Source: Betaproteobacteria bacterium (GTDB lineage: Bacteria; Pseudomonadota; Gammaproteobacteria; Burkholderiales; SG8-39). From it: DNA of 12,111 nt. Position 1 is the stretch's first letter. Each line of letters begins with the position of its first letter. The notes under the pieces are model-generated. The model did no database searches. It was not told where the DNA came from and saw only the letters and a list, made by a program, of their open reading frames with translations. Below are positions 1 through 6,717 of this stretch, piece after piece. The translations under genes were made by a program, and so were the position numbers. The DNA is taken from positions 1-12,111 of the forward strand of contig JAOUFA010000072.1 in the NCBI GenBank assembly GCA_029858545.1, given 5' to 3'.

Positions 1-372
1 TTGTTCCTGGCGCAGGTTATGGACGAACCCGTAGCAGTCGTTGTTGCTGCCGGCGAGCGACCCGTCGGGGCGCACGATGACGCAGCTGATCGCACCGATG
101 CTTCGCGCCTGGGGGTCGACCTCGTCGACGAGGGCGATCGCCTGCTGCTTGTGCGGGATGGTCAGGTTGCAGCCCGCGAATCCGAGCGGATGCAGCGCGC
201 GCAGCGCCGCGGCGAGGCCCTCGGGCCTGATCGCGAGCGGAACGTAGCTGCCGGCGAGGCCCAGCTGTCTGAACCAGAAATTGTGCAGCATCGGCGAGCG
301 CGAGTGCATCACCGGCCAGCCCATCACGCCGGCAAGCAGGAAGCGGCTCGGATGCGGATCGGGATGCGCCAC
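1..372 (-). CDS. Shikimate dehydrogenase (AroE)-like protein, N-terminal part, cut by the window edge
   Basis: The first 124 codons of an AroE-family NAD(P)-dependent oxidoreductase are present; the rest, including the Rossmann cofactor domain, lies beyond the left edge. What is seen is the substrate-binding domain: GVMGWPVMHSRSPMLHN (residues 15-31) carries the SxS pair S24/S26, NLTIPHK (69-75) carries T71 and the presumed catalytic K75, and GSNND (108-112) carries D112. These align without gaps to S14, S16, T61, K65 and D102 of E. coli AroE. The position of E. coli N86, normally in a GAVNT motif, is S96 here (GAISC), and the usual NTDG reads NNDC, so the substrate may differ from shikimate. 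The GTG start is chosen for its Shine-Dalgarno sequence (380-389). The gene follows the Rieske oxygenase after 81 bp on the same strand, so co-transcription is likely. It could be a biosynthetic aroE, but the context and substitutions favour a catabolic paralogue. Family assignment is firm, substrate is not. Confidence 0.88.
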   Translation of the reverse strand, partial: MAHPDPHPSRFLLAGVMGWPVMHSRSPMLHNFWFRQLGLAGSYVPLAIRPEGLAAALRALHPLGFAGCNLTIPHKQQAIALVDEVDPQARSIGAISCVIVRPDGSLAGSNNDCYGFVHNLRQEQ

Positions 373-379
373 GCGGAAT

Positions 380-389
380 CCCCTTTCCT
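380..389 (-). promoter_or_regulatory. Ribosome binding site fixing the GTG start of the AroE-like gene
   Basis: Read on the minus strand this is AGGAAAGGGG, ending 7 nt before the GTG at 372-370. It is purine-rich and well spaced. No ATG start lies in frame nearby upstream, and later ATGs would remove the conserved N-terminal strand and the SxS motif. Confidence 0.6.
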
Positions 390-453
390 GGCTTACGCTG
401 CGAGGCGTCGAAGCGGGGCGGCGGCCGTCACCGGGGCGAGCGGGGCGCGCGTC

Positions 454-1737
454 TCAGACCGAGGTCTGCGGCACGCCGGCGTTCGCCTTCAGCGCTTCCT
501 TCGCACCCTCGCTGAACGGTGTCTCGGGCGGCAGGATCAGCGCAACCGAGCGCACGCGCTGCTCGGCCGGATCGCGCCCGGGCGGCAGGATGCCCTTGTC
601 CTTCAGCTCCTTGGCCGCTTTCATGAGCCGGTGGCGCGCCATGATGATGCCGTTGTCGGTCGAAACCAGGTTTTCCCGGGTGCGGTCCTGGATCGGGCCC
701 ATGCTTTCCTGCAGCGAGGCATCCTGCATCGCGATGCCCTCGATGCCGCTGTAGCTGCGCTTTTCCTTCTGCGCGGCGCGGTCCATCAGGTAGTCGTTGT
801 CCTTGTTGGCGAGCGGACGGAAGCTTCCCGGCGCGTACTTGACGTGCACTCCCTTGCCGTCCTCCATCGCATGGCGTTCCTTTTCGGTGAGCGCGCGCAC
901 GGGATGGTAGTCGTAGCTCCATGCCCAGCAGTTCTCGTCGTCGATCGGGATCCAGAAGTGGCCGTGCATCGGATGGTCGGCGCGCGGCGGCACCATCGTG
1001 AAGGTCGGCATCACCCACGGCGTGATGCGCCAGTAATAACGGCCGTTCTCGGCATTGCGCCGCGCGCCGATGTGCAGGCCGCCGGTGCTCTCGACCACCT
1101 CGAAGACCGGCTTCCAGTCGTTCATGTTGTACTGGTTGCCCTTCGCTCCCTTGAACAGGGGGTCGCTGTTGATGTTGAAGCCGTGCAGGAAGGACACGTG
1201 GCTCGAATCGATGCCGCCCTCCATCGCCTGGAGGTAGTTGCACTCCTGCAGTCGCTTCGAGGTGAAGCTCTGCGCGGCGGGCACCGTGGCGAATTCCCAT
1301 TCGGGCAGCGGCGGCTGCTGCTCGGGCGGGCCCATGTAGGTCCACAGGACTTCGCCTTGCCGCACGAGCGGGTAGGACGCGAGCTTGATCTTTCTGCAAA
1401 AGCCGCTTGCTTCGGGCTCGGAGGGGACCTCGACGCATTGCCCGGTGACGTCGTACTTCCAGCCGTGATACGGGCAACGCAGACCCGACTCCTCGTTGCG
1501 TCCGAACCAGAGCGACACGCCGCGATGCGCGCAGAATTCGTCGATCAGGCCCAGTCGCCCCTGCGTGTCGCAGAACGCGATCAGGCGTTCGGAGAGCAGT
1601 TTCACGCGCACTGGCGCGCAGTCGGGTCCGGGCAGTTCGCTCGCGAGCAGCGCCGGAATCCAGTAGCGGCGGAATAGTTCGCCCATCGGCGTTCCCGGAC
1701 CGGTGCGGGTGAGGAGTTCGTTTTGTTCGGCCTTCAT
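454..1737 (-). CDS. Phthalate-type Rieske non-heme iron oxygenase, alpha subunit
   Basis: A 427-residue protein that should hydroxylate or O-demethylate an aromatic or related ring compound, using O2 and electrons relayed through a [2Fe-2S] cluster. The N-terminal Rieske domain has CAH (C69, H71) and CPYH (C88, H91), the CxH-x16-CxxH pattern. The catalytic domain has GGIDSSHVSFLHG (174-186), giving bridging D177 and iron ligands H180 and H185; D339 in a QD motif is the likely third ligand. The stretch QESMGPIQDRTREN (343-356) is typical of the phthalate 4,5-dioxygenase / aryl-ether demethylase branch, whose members are usually around 400-450 residues. The ATG has AAGGA 5 nt upstream. It is probably transcribed from the promoter at 1822-1850 together with the downstream AroE-like gene. 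No beta subunit is seen, as expected for this branch. No reductase gene is in the window; the divergent Rieske ferredoxin is a candidate electron donor. Substrate cannot be read from the sequence. Confidence 0.93.
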   Translation of the reverse strand: MKAEQNELLTRTGPGTPMGELFRRYWIPALLASELPGPDCAPVRVKLLSERLIAFCDTQGRLGLIDEFCAHRGVSLWFGRNEESGLRCPYHGWKYDVTGQCVEVPSEPEASGFCRKIKLASYPLVRQGEVLWTYMGPPEQQPPLPEWEFATVPAAQSFTSKRLQECNYLQAMEGGIDSSHVSFLHGFNINSDPLFKGAKGNQYNMNDWKPVFEVVESTGGLHIGARRNAENGRYYWRITPWVMPTFTMVPPRADHPMHGHFWIPIDDENCWAWSYDYHPVRALTEKERHAMEDGKGVHVKYAPGSFRPLANKDNDYLMDRAAQKEKRSYSGIEGIAMQDASLQESMGPIQDRTRENLVSTDNGIIMARHRLMKAAKELKDKGILPPGRDPAEQRVRSVALILPPETPFSEGAKEALKANAGVPQTSV

Positions 1738-1742
1738 GCGGG

Positions 1743-1747
1743 TCCTT
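1743..1747 (-). promoter_or_regulatory. Ribosome binding site of the Rieske oxygenase
   Basis: Read on the minus strand this is AAGGA, 5 nt before the ATG at 1737-1735. It supports that start. Confidence 0.6.
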
Positions 1748-1821
1748 GCTAAAATGAGCGGCGGTTACGGCGCATCGCGCGGCGGGACCGCCGGGGTTCG
1801 GGGGATTCCCTGGTTAATTCT

Positions 1822-1850
1822 CTTATACGGAACATCGTTCCTTATTGGAA
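1822..1850 (-). promoter_or_regulatory. Sigma70-like promoter for the Rieske oxygenase / AroE-like operon
   Basis: On the minus strand a -35 box TTCCAA (1850-1845) and a -10 box TATAAG (1827-1822, five of six to TATAAT) are separated by 17 nt. Transcription would start near 1815, giving a leader of about 80 nt to the oxygenase ATG. This is the most AT-rich patch in the gap. The GGAAC repeat cluster covers the -35 box and the spacer, so a bound regulator would control polymerase access. Confidence 0.5.
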
Positions 1851-1853
1851 CGA
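1829..1853. promoter_or_regulatory. Candidate operator: three GGAAC half-sites (two overlapping inverted repeats)
   Basis: GGAAC (1829-1833), GTTCC (1837-1841) and GGAAC (1847-1851) lie in a row. The right pair extends to a perfect inverted repeat with 7-bp arms, TCGTTCC-TTATT-GGAACGA (1835-1853). The left pair is GGAAC-ATC-GTTCC (1829-1841). Palindromes with GGAA/TTCC arms are typical of IclR-family regulators of aromatic and acid catabolism, and a palindrome plus a third repeat recalls PcaU/PobR operators; the link is by analogy only. The site sits in the divergent gap between oxygenase and ferredoxin and overlaps the minus-strand promoter. No regulator gene is in the window. Confidence 0.55.
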
Positions 1854-1950
1854 CCACGGTAGCACCGGGGTAAACTGGTGTCAACGCGACGCCAGTGCAC
1901 CGGAACGCCGTGACACGATCTTCCACCTTCACCGAACCGCTCTCCAACCG

Positions 1951-2286
1951 ATGTCGACCACTTCTACCCGTTCATTGATCTCGCTTTGCGCCACGAGCGA
2001 AGTGCCCGAAGGGGGCGCGCTCAAAATCGAACGCGACGATTTGACCCTCGCGGTCTTCAATCTCGCCGGCAAGTTCTACGTGACCGACGACGCGTGCACC
2101 CATGGGCCGGGATCGCTCTCCGAAGGGGAGATCGACGGCGAGATCGTCGAATGCAATTTTCACAACGGTGCGTTCCATGTCCCCACCGGCCGCGTCACGG
2201 CACCGCCGTGCATGCTGCCGCTGCGCACCTACCGGGTCGAGATCGTCGACGGGCAGGTGTGCATCGACCGGCAGACGGCGAGCTGA
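1951..2286 (+). CDS. Rieske-type [2Fe-2S] ferredoxin of an oxygenase system
   Basis: A 111-residue soluble electron carrier matching the length and layout of biphenyl/naphthalene dioxygenase ferredoxins (BphA3/NahAb type). Cluster ligands are C49 and H51 in CTHG and C68 and H71 in CNFH, the CxH-x16-CxxH pattern; the C-terminal part (LRTYRVEIVDGQVCI) is the closing beta strand of the fold. It would pass electrons from an unseen reductase to a terminal oxygenase, most plausibly the divergent Rieske alpha subunit. NirD-like small subunits share the fold, but the context favours an oxygenase ferredoxin. The ATG at 1951 lacks a clear Shine-Dalgarno sequence; an in-frame TTG at 1975 would give a start closer to the usual family N-terminus. 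About 150 bp of non-coding DNA separates it from the RND operon. Confidence 0.9.
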   Translation: MSTTSTRSLISLCATSEVPEGGALKIERDDLTLAVFNLAGKFYVTDDACTHGPGSLSEGEIDGEIVECNFHNGAFHVPTGRVTAPPCMLPLRTYRVEIVDGQVCIDRQTAS

Positions 2287-2394
2287 TTGGCCCTCGGCAG
2301 CGCCCGCGCGACCCGCCCGGGGTGTACGCAACTGCGCCCACGCGGCGCCGGAATGGGCGGTCCGGGAATCGACGCTCCCGGTGCTGCGGGCGTC

Positions 2395-2403
2395 TGCTAG
2401 GAT
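2395..2403 (+). promoter_or_regulatory. Possible extended -10 promoter of the RND operon
   Basis: TGCTAGGAT is a TGn extended -10 box (TAGGAT at 2398-2403), about 33 nt before the adaptor ATG. No good -35 box lies 16-18 nt upstream. The same nine bases precede the GNAT-like gene. TATAGT at 2414-2419 is an alternative -10 with an equally poor -35. Confidence 0.3.
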
Positions 2404-2436
2404 TGCCGGGCCGTATAGTCTTTGGCGGCCTCACGG

Positions 2437-3444
2437 ATGCTCTCCATGCGCGCTTTGCCGGTTCTCCTTGTCACGTCGCTGCTCGGAATGGCGATGGCCG
2501 TGGCCCAGGATCTGCCGGTCTGGAGCGCGAAGCCGCTCGCCGAAGTCGCCGTCTATCCCGAGCGCGACGCCTCCGCGCAAGTGGTGTCGCTCAACGCGTC
2601 GCGTATCGCCGCGGAAATCGCCGGCCGCATCGAGGAGTTGCCGGTCGAAGTGGGGCAGCGCGTGGCGAAAGGGGCGCTGGTGGCGCGCCTCGACTGTCGC
2701 GATCATGAGCTCGCGCACGAGCGCGCGCAGGCGGCGCTTGCCGCCGCGCGCGCGCGGTGGGCGCTTGCCGGGCAGCAGCTTGACCGCGCGCGCGATTTGC
2801 GCGCGCAGGGATTCGTCTCGGAGGAGGCGCTGGCGGCGCGCCGGACCGAGACCGAGGTGCTGCGCGCGGAGGTCGCGCAGGCGGATGTCCAGCTTGCCAC
2901 CAGCGCGCGCGCCGTCGGCAAATGCGTGGTGCGCGCGCCGTTTGCGGCAATCGTGCGCGAGCGGCTCGGGCAGGTGGGGGAGCTCGCCGCGCCGGGCGCG
3001 CCGCTCGCGGTGCTGGTCGACGTCTCCCGGATCGAGGTCGTCGCGCAGGTGCAGGCCAAGGACGCCGCTTCGCTGAAGCACGCCGCGAAGTTGCGCTTCC
3101 TTGGGCCGGGCGGCGCGCGGCAGCTCGCGCTGGCGCGCATATCGCCCGACATCGACCCGCAGACGCGCGTGATGGATGCGCGGCTGCGCTTTGCCGGTCC
3201 CGCGGCGGCGACGGGAGAATCGGGGCGCGTCGTGTGGCGCGATTCCGAGCCGCATATCGCGCCCGAACTGGTGGTGCGGCGTGCGGGCCGCCTCGGCGTA
3301 TTCTTGGAGGATGCCGGCGTGGCCCGTTTTCACGTCCTGCCCGAGGCGCAGGAGGGGCGTCCGGCGCGTGCCGATCTGCCGCCCGGGGCGCGTGTCGTTG
3401 TCACCGGACAGCTCGCGCTGAAGGACGGGCAGCGCCTGCGATGA
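2437..3444 (+). CDS. RND efflux periplasmic adaptor (membrane fusion protein, HlyD/AcrA family)
   Basis: A 335-residue adaptor that would bridge the RND permease to an outer-membrane channel. The N-terminus is a signal peptide (MLSMRALPVLLVTSLLGMAMA), ending near AVAQ. The first lipoyl half follows (IAGRIEELPVEVGQRVAKGA, about residues 60-80). Next come an alanine/arginine-rich helical hairpin (about 88-160), the second lipoyl half (VVRAPFAAIVRERLGQVGEL, about 164-183), and beta-barrel and membrane-proximal domains. The ATG at 2437 is chosen; ATG 2446 gives an equally good signal peptide and TTG 2422 is less likely. The Shine-Dalgarno is weak for all three. No lipoprotein lipobox is seen. The stop overlaps the permease start by ATGA, indicating translational coupling. 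Family assignment is strong; the exported substrate is unknown. Confidence 0.9.
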   Translation: MLSMRALPVLLVTSLLGMAMAVAQDLPVWSAKPLAEVAVYPERDASAQVVSLNASRIAAEIAGRIEELPVEVGQRVAKGALVARLDCRDHELAHERAQAALAAARARWALAGQQLDRARDLRAQGFVSEEALAARRTETEVLRAEVAQADVQLATSARAVGKCVVRAPFAAIVRERLGQVGELAAPGAPLAVLVDVSRIEVVAQVQAKDAASLKHAAKLRFLGPGGARQLALARISPDIDPQTRVMDARLRFAGPAAATGESGRVVWRDSEPHIAPELVVRRAGRLGVFLEDAGVARFHVLPEAQEGRPARADLPPGARVVVTGQLALKDGQRLR

Positions 3445-6400
3445 AGTTCATCGAGCTGCTGCTCAAGAATCACCCGCTCGCGAATATTCTGTTCGCGGTA
3501 GTGCTGGTGATGGGTGCGCTCTCGTACCTGCTGATGCCGCGCGAGCAGGACCCGGAGATCAATTTCAACTGGGTGAGCATCGTCACCAGCTTGCCCGGCG
3601 CCTCGGCCGAGGACGTGGAGAAGCGCGTGACCCAACCGCTTGAGGACGCGGTCAAGAATGTCACCGACGTGCGTTTCGTGCTCTCCTCCAGCCGCGAGAA
3701 CGTGTCCTCGATCCTGGTACGGTTTCGCGACCTCTCGGAGCGAGTATTCGACAAGCGCGTGAACGATTTGCGGCGCGAGATCCAGAACAAGGCGCAATCC
3801 GAGCTGCCGCCCGAGGTGCGCGAGGATCCGCGCGTATTCGAGATCACCAGCTCGAACGGCTTTCCCACCGCGCAGGTCATGGTCGCGGGGATCGCGGACG
3901 ACGAATCGCTGCGGCGCGTATCGCGGGAGGTGCGCACCGACCTCGAGCGCCTCGCGGGCGTCGATCAAGTGTTCGCGTTCGGTCTGCACGATGCGGAGCT
4001 GCGCGTCGAGTTCGATCCCCGGCGGCTCGTCGCGCGCGGCCTCACCGCCGCCGATCTGGCCGATGCCGTGGGCGGTTGGTTCCGTGACACCTTTGCCGGC
4101 AAGGCGCGCGCCGGAGACGACTCCTGGCTGGTGCGCGTTATCGGCCAGGACCCGAACCCGGATTACCTCGCCAAATTGACGCTCGCGGTGCCGCGCACGG
4201 GAGCCCGCATCCCGCTCGACGAGGTGGCGCGCGTGGAGCGCGCGCGCGACACGCCGCGCCATCTCGCCTCGTCGCAGGGCCGACCGGCCGTGCTGCTGTC
4301 GGTCACCAAGAAGCCCTACACCAACACGCTCGATCTGGTCGGGACGATTCGCGGCTATGTCGCCGACAAGAACGTGCTGCTCGTCCCGCTCGGTCTGAAA
4401 CTCGCGCTGACCGACGATCAGACCATTCCGACGCGCCGGGCGATCGCGATCATGGAATCCAATGCTCTGCTCGGCCTTGTGCTGGTGCTCGTGGTCTGCT
4501 GGGCATTCCTCGGTACGCGGATATCGGTGCTGGTCGCAGCCGGCATCCCGTTTTCTCTGGCCGGCGGATTCGCGGTGCTCAACGCCGTGGGCTCCACGCT
4601 CAATATCTCGGTGCTGTTGGGGGTGGTGATCGTGCTTGGCATGCTGGTGGACGACGCGGTGGTGGTCGTCGAGGCGATCTACTATCGCGTGCAGCGTGGC
4701 CAGCAGGTACTCGCCGCGGCGCTCGACGCGTTGCGCGAAACGGCGGCTCCGATCACGTCGTCGGTCCTGACGACCATCGCCGCCTTCCTGCCGTTGATGC
4801 TCTTGCCCGGACTCGTCGGGAAGTTCATGTTCGTGATCCCGTTTGTGGTCACGCTCACGCTCGCGATCAGCCTCGTCGAGGCGTTCTGGATGTTGCCGAC
4901 GCACGTCGTTGCGCTGAAGATCGACCTCGCGCGGCCGTCGCGACTGCAACACATGCGCCACCGCTTTACGCACCTGCTGCGCTTGCGCTACTCGCGCGCG
5001 CTGCTCACGGTGATGCGCTGGCCCAAGGTTTTCTCGGCGCTCATCGTGCTGACGATTGTCGCGGCGCTCGCATCGGTCGGGGGCGGATGGGTGCGCATGG
5101 AGTTCTTCGCCTTCGATCCGATCCGTCTGTTCTACGTCAATATCGACATGCGCGCGAGCGCACCGATCGACTCGACGCTCGCGCGCGTCGAGCAGCTGGA
5201 ACGCGCGGTGCGCGCCCGGCTGCAACCCGGTGAGGCGCGCGCGCTCACCGCGCTCGCGGGAATCAAGTTCACCGATACCGAACCGCTGTACGGCGATGCC
5301 TACGGCCAGCTGGTGGTGTCGCTCGAGGCGCGCCGCGACGGCGGGCGCGAGGTCACCGAGATCATCGAGTCGATGCGCAAGGACATCGAATCGCTGCCGG
5401 GGCCCGGAAAGGTCAGCTTTCTCGTGCTCGCCGGGGGGCCGCCGGTGGCGCGGCCGATCCGTGTGCGCGTGAGAAACGACGATCCCCTGGAATTGCGCGC
5501 TGCCGCCAGCGCGGTGCTCGAGATCGTGCGCGCGATCCCGGGTGCGAAGGACGTCACCGACGATGATGTGCCGGGGCGACCCGAATTGCGCCTGCGGCTC
5601 GATCCCGAGGCGATCCGGGCGAGTGGCCTCGGCCCGGGGCTCGTCGCGCGACTGTTGCGGCTCCACGTGGACGGCGAGATCGTCACGCAAATGCGCGACC
5701 AGGGCGAAAAGGTCCAGGTGCGGGTACGCGCCCGGCCGCGTGCCTCGGGGGACGTGGCGCGTCTGCTCGACGATCCGGTCGCGTTGCTCGCGGGGAAAGG
5801 TGCGACGACTCTCGGCTCGTTGGTGCGCGCCGAAACCGGGACCGGCAAGGGCGTGATCAAGCACTACAACCTGCGCCGCGCGATCACGGTGGAGGCCGAC
5901 CTCGACCGCAAGCGCATCGACACCGTGGCCGCCAACAAGGCGATCCGCGATGCCTGGGAGAAAGTGAAGGCCCGTTATCCGTCGAGTTCGCTCGATTTCT
6001 CGGGCGAGATGGACGATATCCAGGAGAGTCTGGACGCGATGCCGGTGTTGTTCCTGCTCGGCGTGGGGCTTATTTATCTCATCCTCGCGGCGCAATTTCG
6101 CAGCTACTGGCAGCCGGTGATGATCCTCGCCACAGTACCGCTTGCCTTTACCGGCGTGGTTTTCGGACTGCTCGCCTCGGGCAATCCACTCTCGCTCTAC
6201 ACGATGTATGGTGTCATCGCGCTCACCGGTATCGCGGTGAACTCCGCCATCGTGCTGATCGACGCCGCCAATGCGCGTCGCCGCGCACGCATGAGCGTGC
6301 TGCATTCGGCGGTTTACGCGGCGCGCCGGCGCGTGGTACCGATCATCATTACGAGCACCACGACCATCGCGGGACTGTTCTCGCTCGCGGTCGGGCTCGG

Positions 6401-6578
6401 CGGGCACTCGCTCATCTGGGGGCCGATGGCCGCATCGATCGTATGGGGCATTGGTTTTTCGACGGTGCTTTCGCTGTTCGCGATGCCGCTGCTTTACTGG
6501 GGGTTGATGCCGGAGCACCGGTCGCGGCGCGGCAAGGCCGTATCCGGCGGTCCCGGTCCGGCGCCGCGACACGGCTGA
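3441..6578 (+). CDS. RND efflux pump inner-membrane permease (AcrB-like superfamily)
   Basis: A 1045-residue proton-driven exporter with the full length and duplicated plan of the family. TM1 is at about residues 12-31, followed by a large periplasmic domain. TM2-6 follow, then TM7 at about 530-550, a second periplasmic domain and TM8-12. TM4 carries GMLVDDAVVVVEA with D404 and D405, matching the AcrB proton-relay pair D407/D408. In TM10 the motif TGIAVNSAIVLID places N934 where AcrB has K940, a variant known in some RND branches. The start MPREQDPE (30-37) after TM1 is typical of a proteobacterial HAE-like branch. The ATG at 3441 overlaps the adaptor stop by ATGA, so the two are co-translated. 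No outer-membrane factor gene follows; a TolC-like protein elsewhere is presumably used. Drugs, solvents or aromatic intermediates are possible substrates, with no direct evidence for any. Confidence 0.95.
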   Translation: MKFIELLLKNHPLANILFAVVLVMGALSYLLMPREQDPEINFNWVSIVTSLPGASAEDVEKRVTQPLEDAVKNVTDVRFVLSSSRENVSSILVRFRDLSERVFDKRVNDLRREIQNKAQSELPPEVREDPRVFEITSSNGFPTAQVMVAGIADDESLRRVSREVRTDLERLAGVDQVFAFGLHDAELRVEFDPRRLVARGLTAADLADAVGGWFRDTFAGKARAGDDSWLVRVIGQDPNPDYLAKLTLAVPRTGARIPLDEVARVERARDTPRHLASSQGRPAVLLSVTKKPYTNTLDLVGTIRGYVADKNVLLVPLGLKLALTDDQTIPTRRAIAIMESNALLGLVLVLVVCWAFLGTRISVLVAAGIPFSLAGGFAVLNAVGSTLNISVLLGVVIVLGMLVDDAVVVVEAIYYRVQRGQQVLAAALDALRETAAPITSSVLTTIAAFLPLMLLPGLVGKFMFVIPFVVTLTLAISLVEAFWMLPTHVVALKIDLARPSRLQHMRHRFTHLLRLRYSRALLTVMRWPKVFSALIVLTIVAALASVGGGWVRMEFFAFDPIRLFYVNIDMRASAPIDSTLARVEQLERAVRARLQPGEARALTALAGIKFTDTEPLYGDAYGQLVVSLEARRDGGREVTEIIESMRKDIESLPGPGKVSFLVLAGGPPVARPIRVRVRNDDPLELRAAASAVLEIVRAIPGAKDVTDDDVPGRPELRLRLDPEAIRASGLGPGLVARLLRLHVDGEIVTQMRDQGEKVQVRVRARPRASGDVARLLDDPVALLAGKGATTLGSLVRAETGTGKGVIKHYNLRRAITVEADLDRKRIDTVAANKAIRDAWEKVKARYPSSSLDFSGEMDDIQESLDAMPVLFLLGVGLIYLILAAQFRSYWQPVMILATVPLAFTGVVFGLLASGNPLSLYTMYGVIALTGIAVNSAIVLIDAANARRRARMSVLHSAVYAARRRVVPIIITSTTTIAGLFSLAVGLGGHSLIWGPMAASIVWGIGFSTVLSLFAMPLLYWGLMPEHRSRRGKAVSGGPGPAPRHG

Positions 6579-6717
6579 AGCGGCCGCAAATTCGTCGTTC
6601 TCTTCGCGCGCGGGCCACATCGGCGAAGGCCTTCGATACCGGGATGGCTCGGGTGTGCGACGGCAACGGCCTGGCGATGCGGGCAACGCCGGCGATGAAA
6701 CGTGCCAGGGCGGGGAC

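Noticed and set aside
455..468. CAGACC-GA-GGTCTG inverted repeat over the oxygenase stop codon.
   Set aside because: Arms of 6 bp with a 2-nt loop cannot form a good hairpin and there is no T-tract.
1..1677. Long open frame on the plus strand (558 codons) opposite the oxygenase.
   Set aside because: Its translation is Arg/His/Val-rich without any motif, while the minus strand encodes clear Rieske and AroE proteins. It is a GC-driven shadow frame.
1747..1755. TGCTAAAAT on the plus strand, resembling an extended -10 box pointing toward the ferredoxin.
   Set aside because: It lies about 200 nt from the ferredoxin start, overlaps the oxygenase ribosome binding site on the other strand and has no -35; probably chance, though a long-leader ferredoxin promoter is not excluded.
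1765..1947. Small 60-codon minus-strand frame in the divergent gap.
   Set aside because: No motif or good ribosome binding site, and it contains the promoter and operator region.
2362..2381. Inverted repeat CCGGGA/TCCCGG after the ferredoxin gene.
   Set aside because: The stem is only 6 bp with an 8-nt loop and no T-tract follows; short GC repeats are expected by chance here.
6579..6717. Gap between the converging RND permease and GNAT-like genes, searched for a bidirectional terminator or small gene.
   Set aside because: No stem-loop with a T-run and no credible small coding sequence were found.
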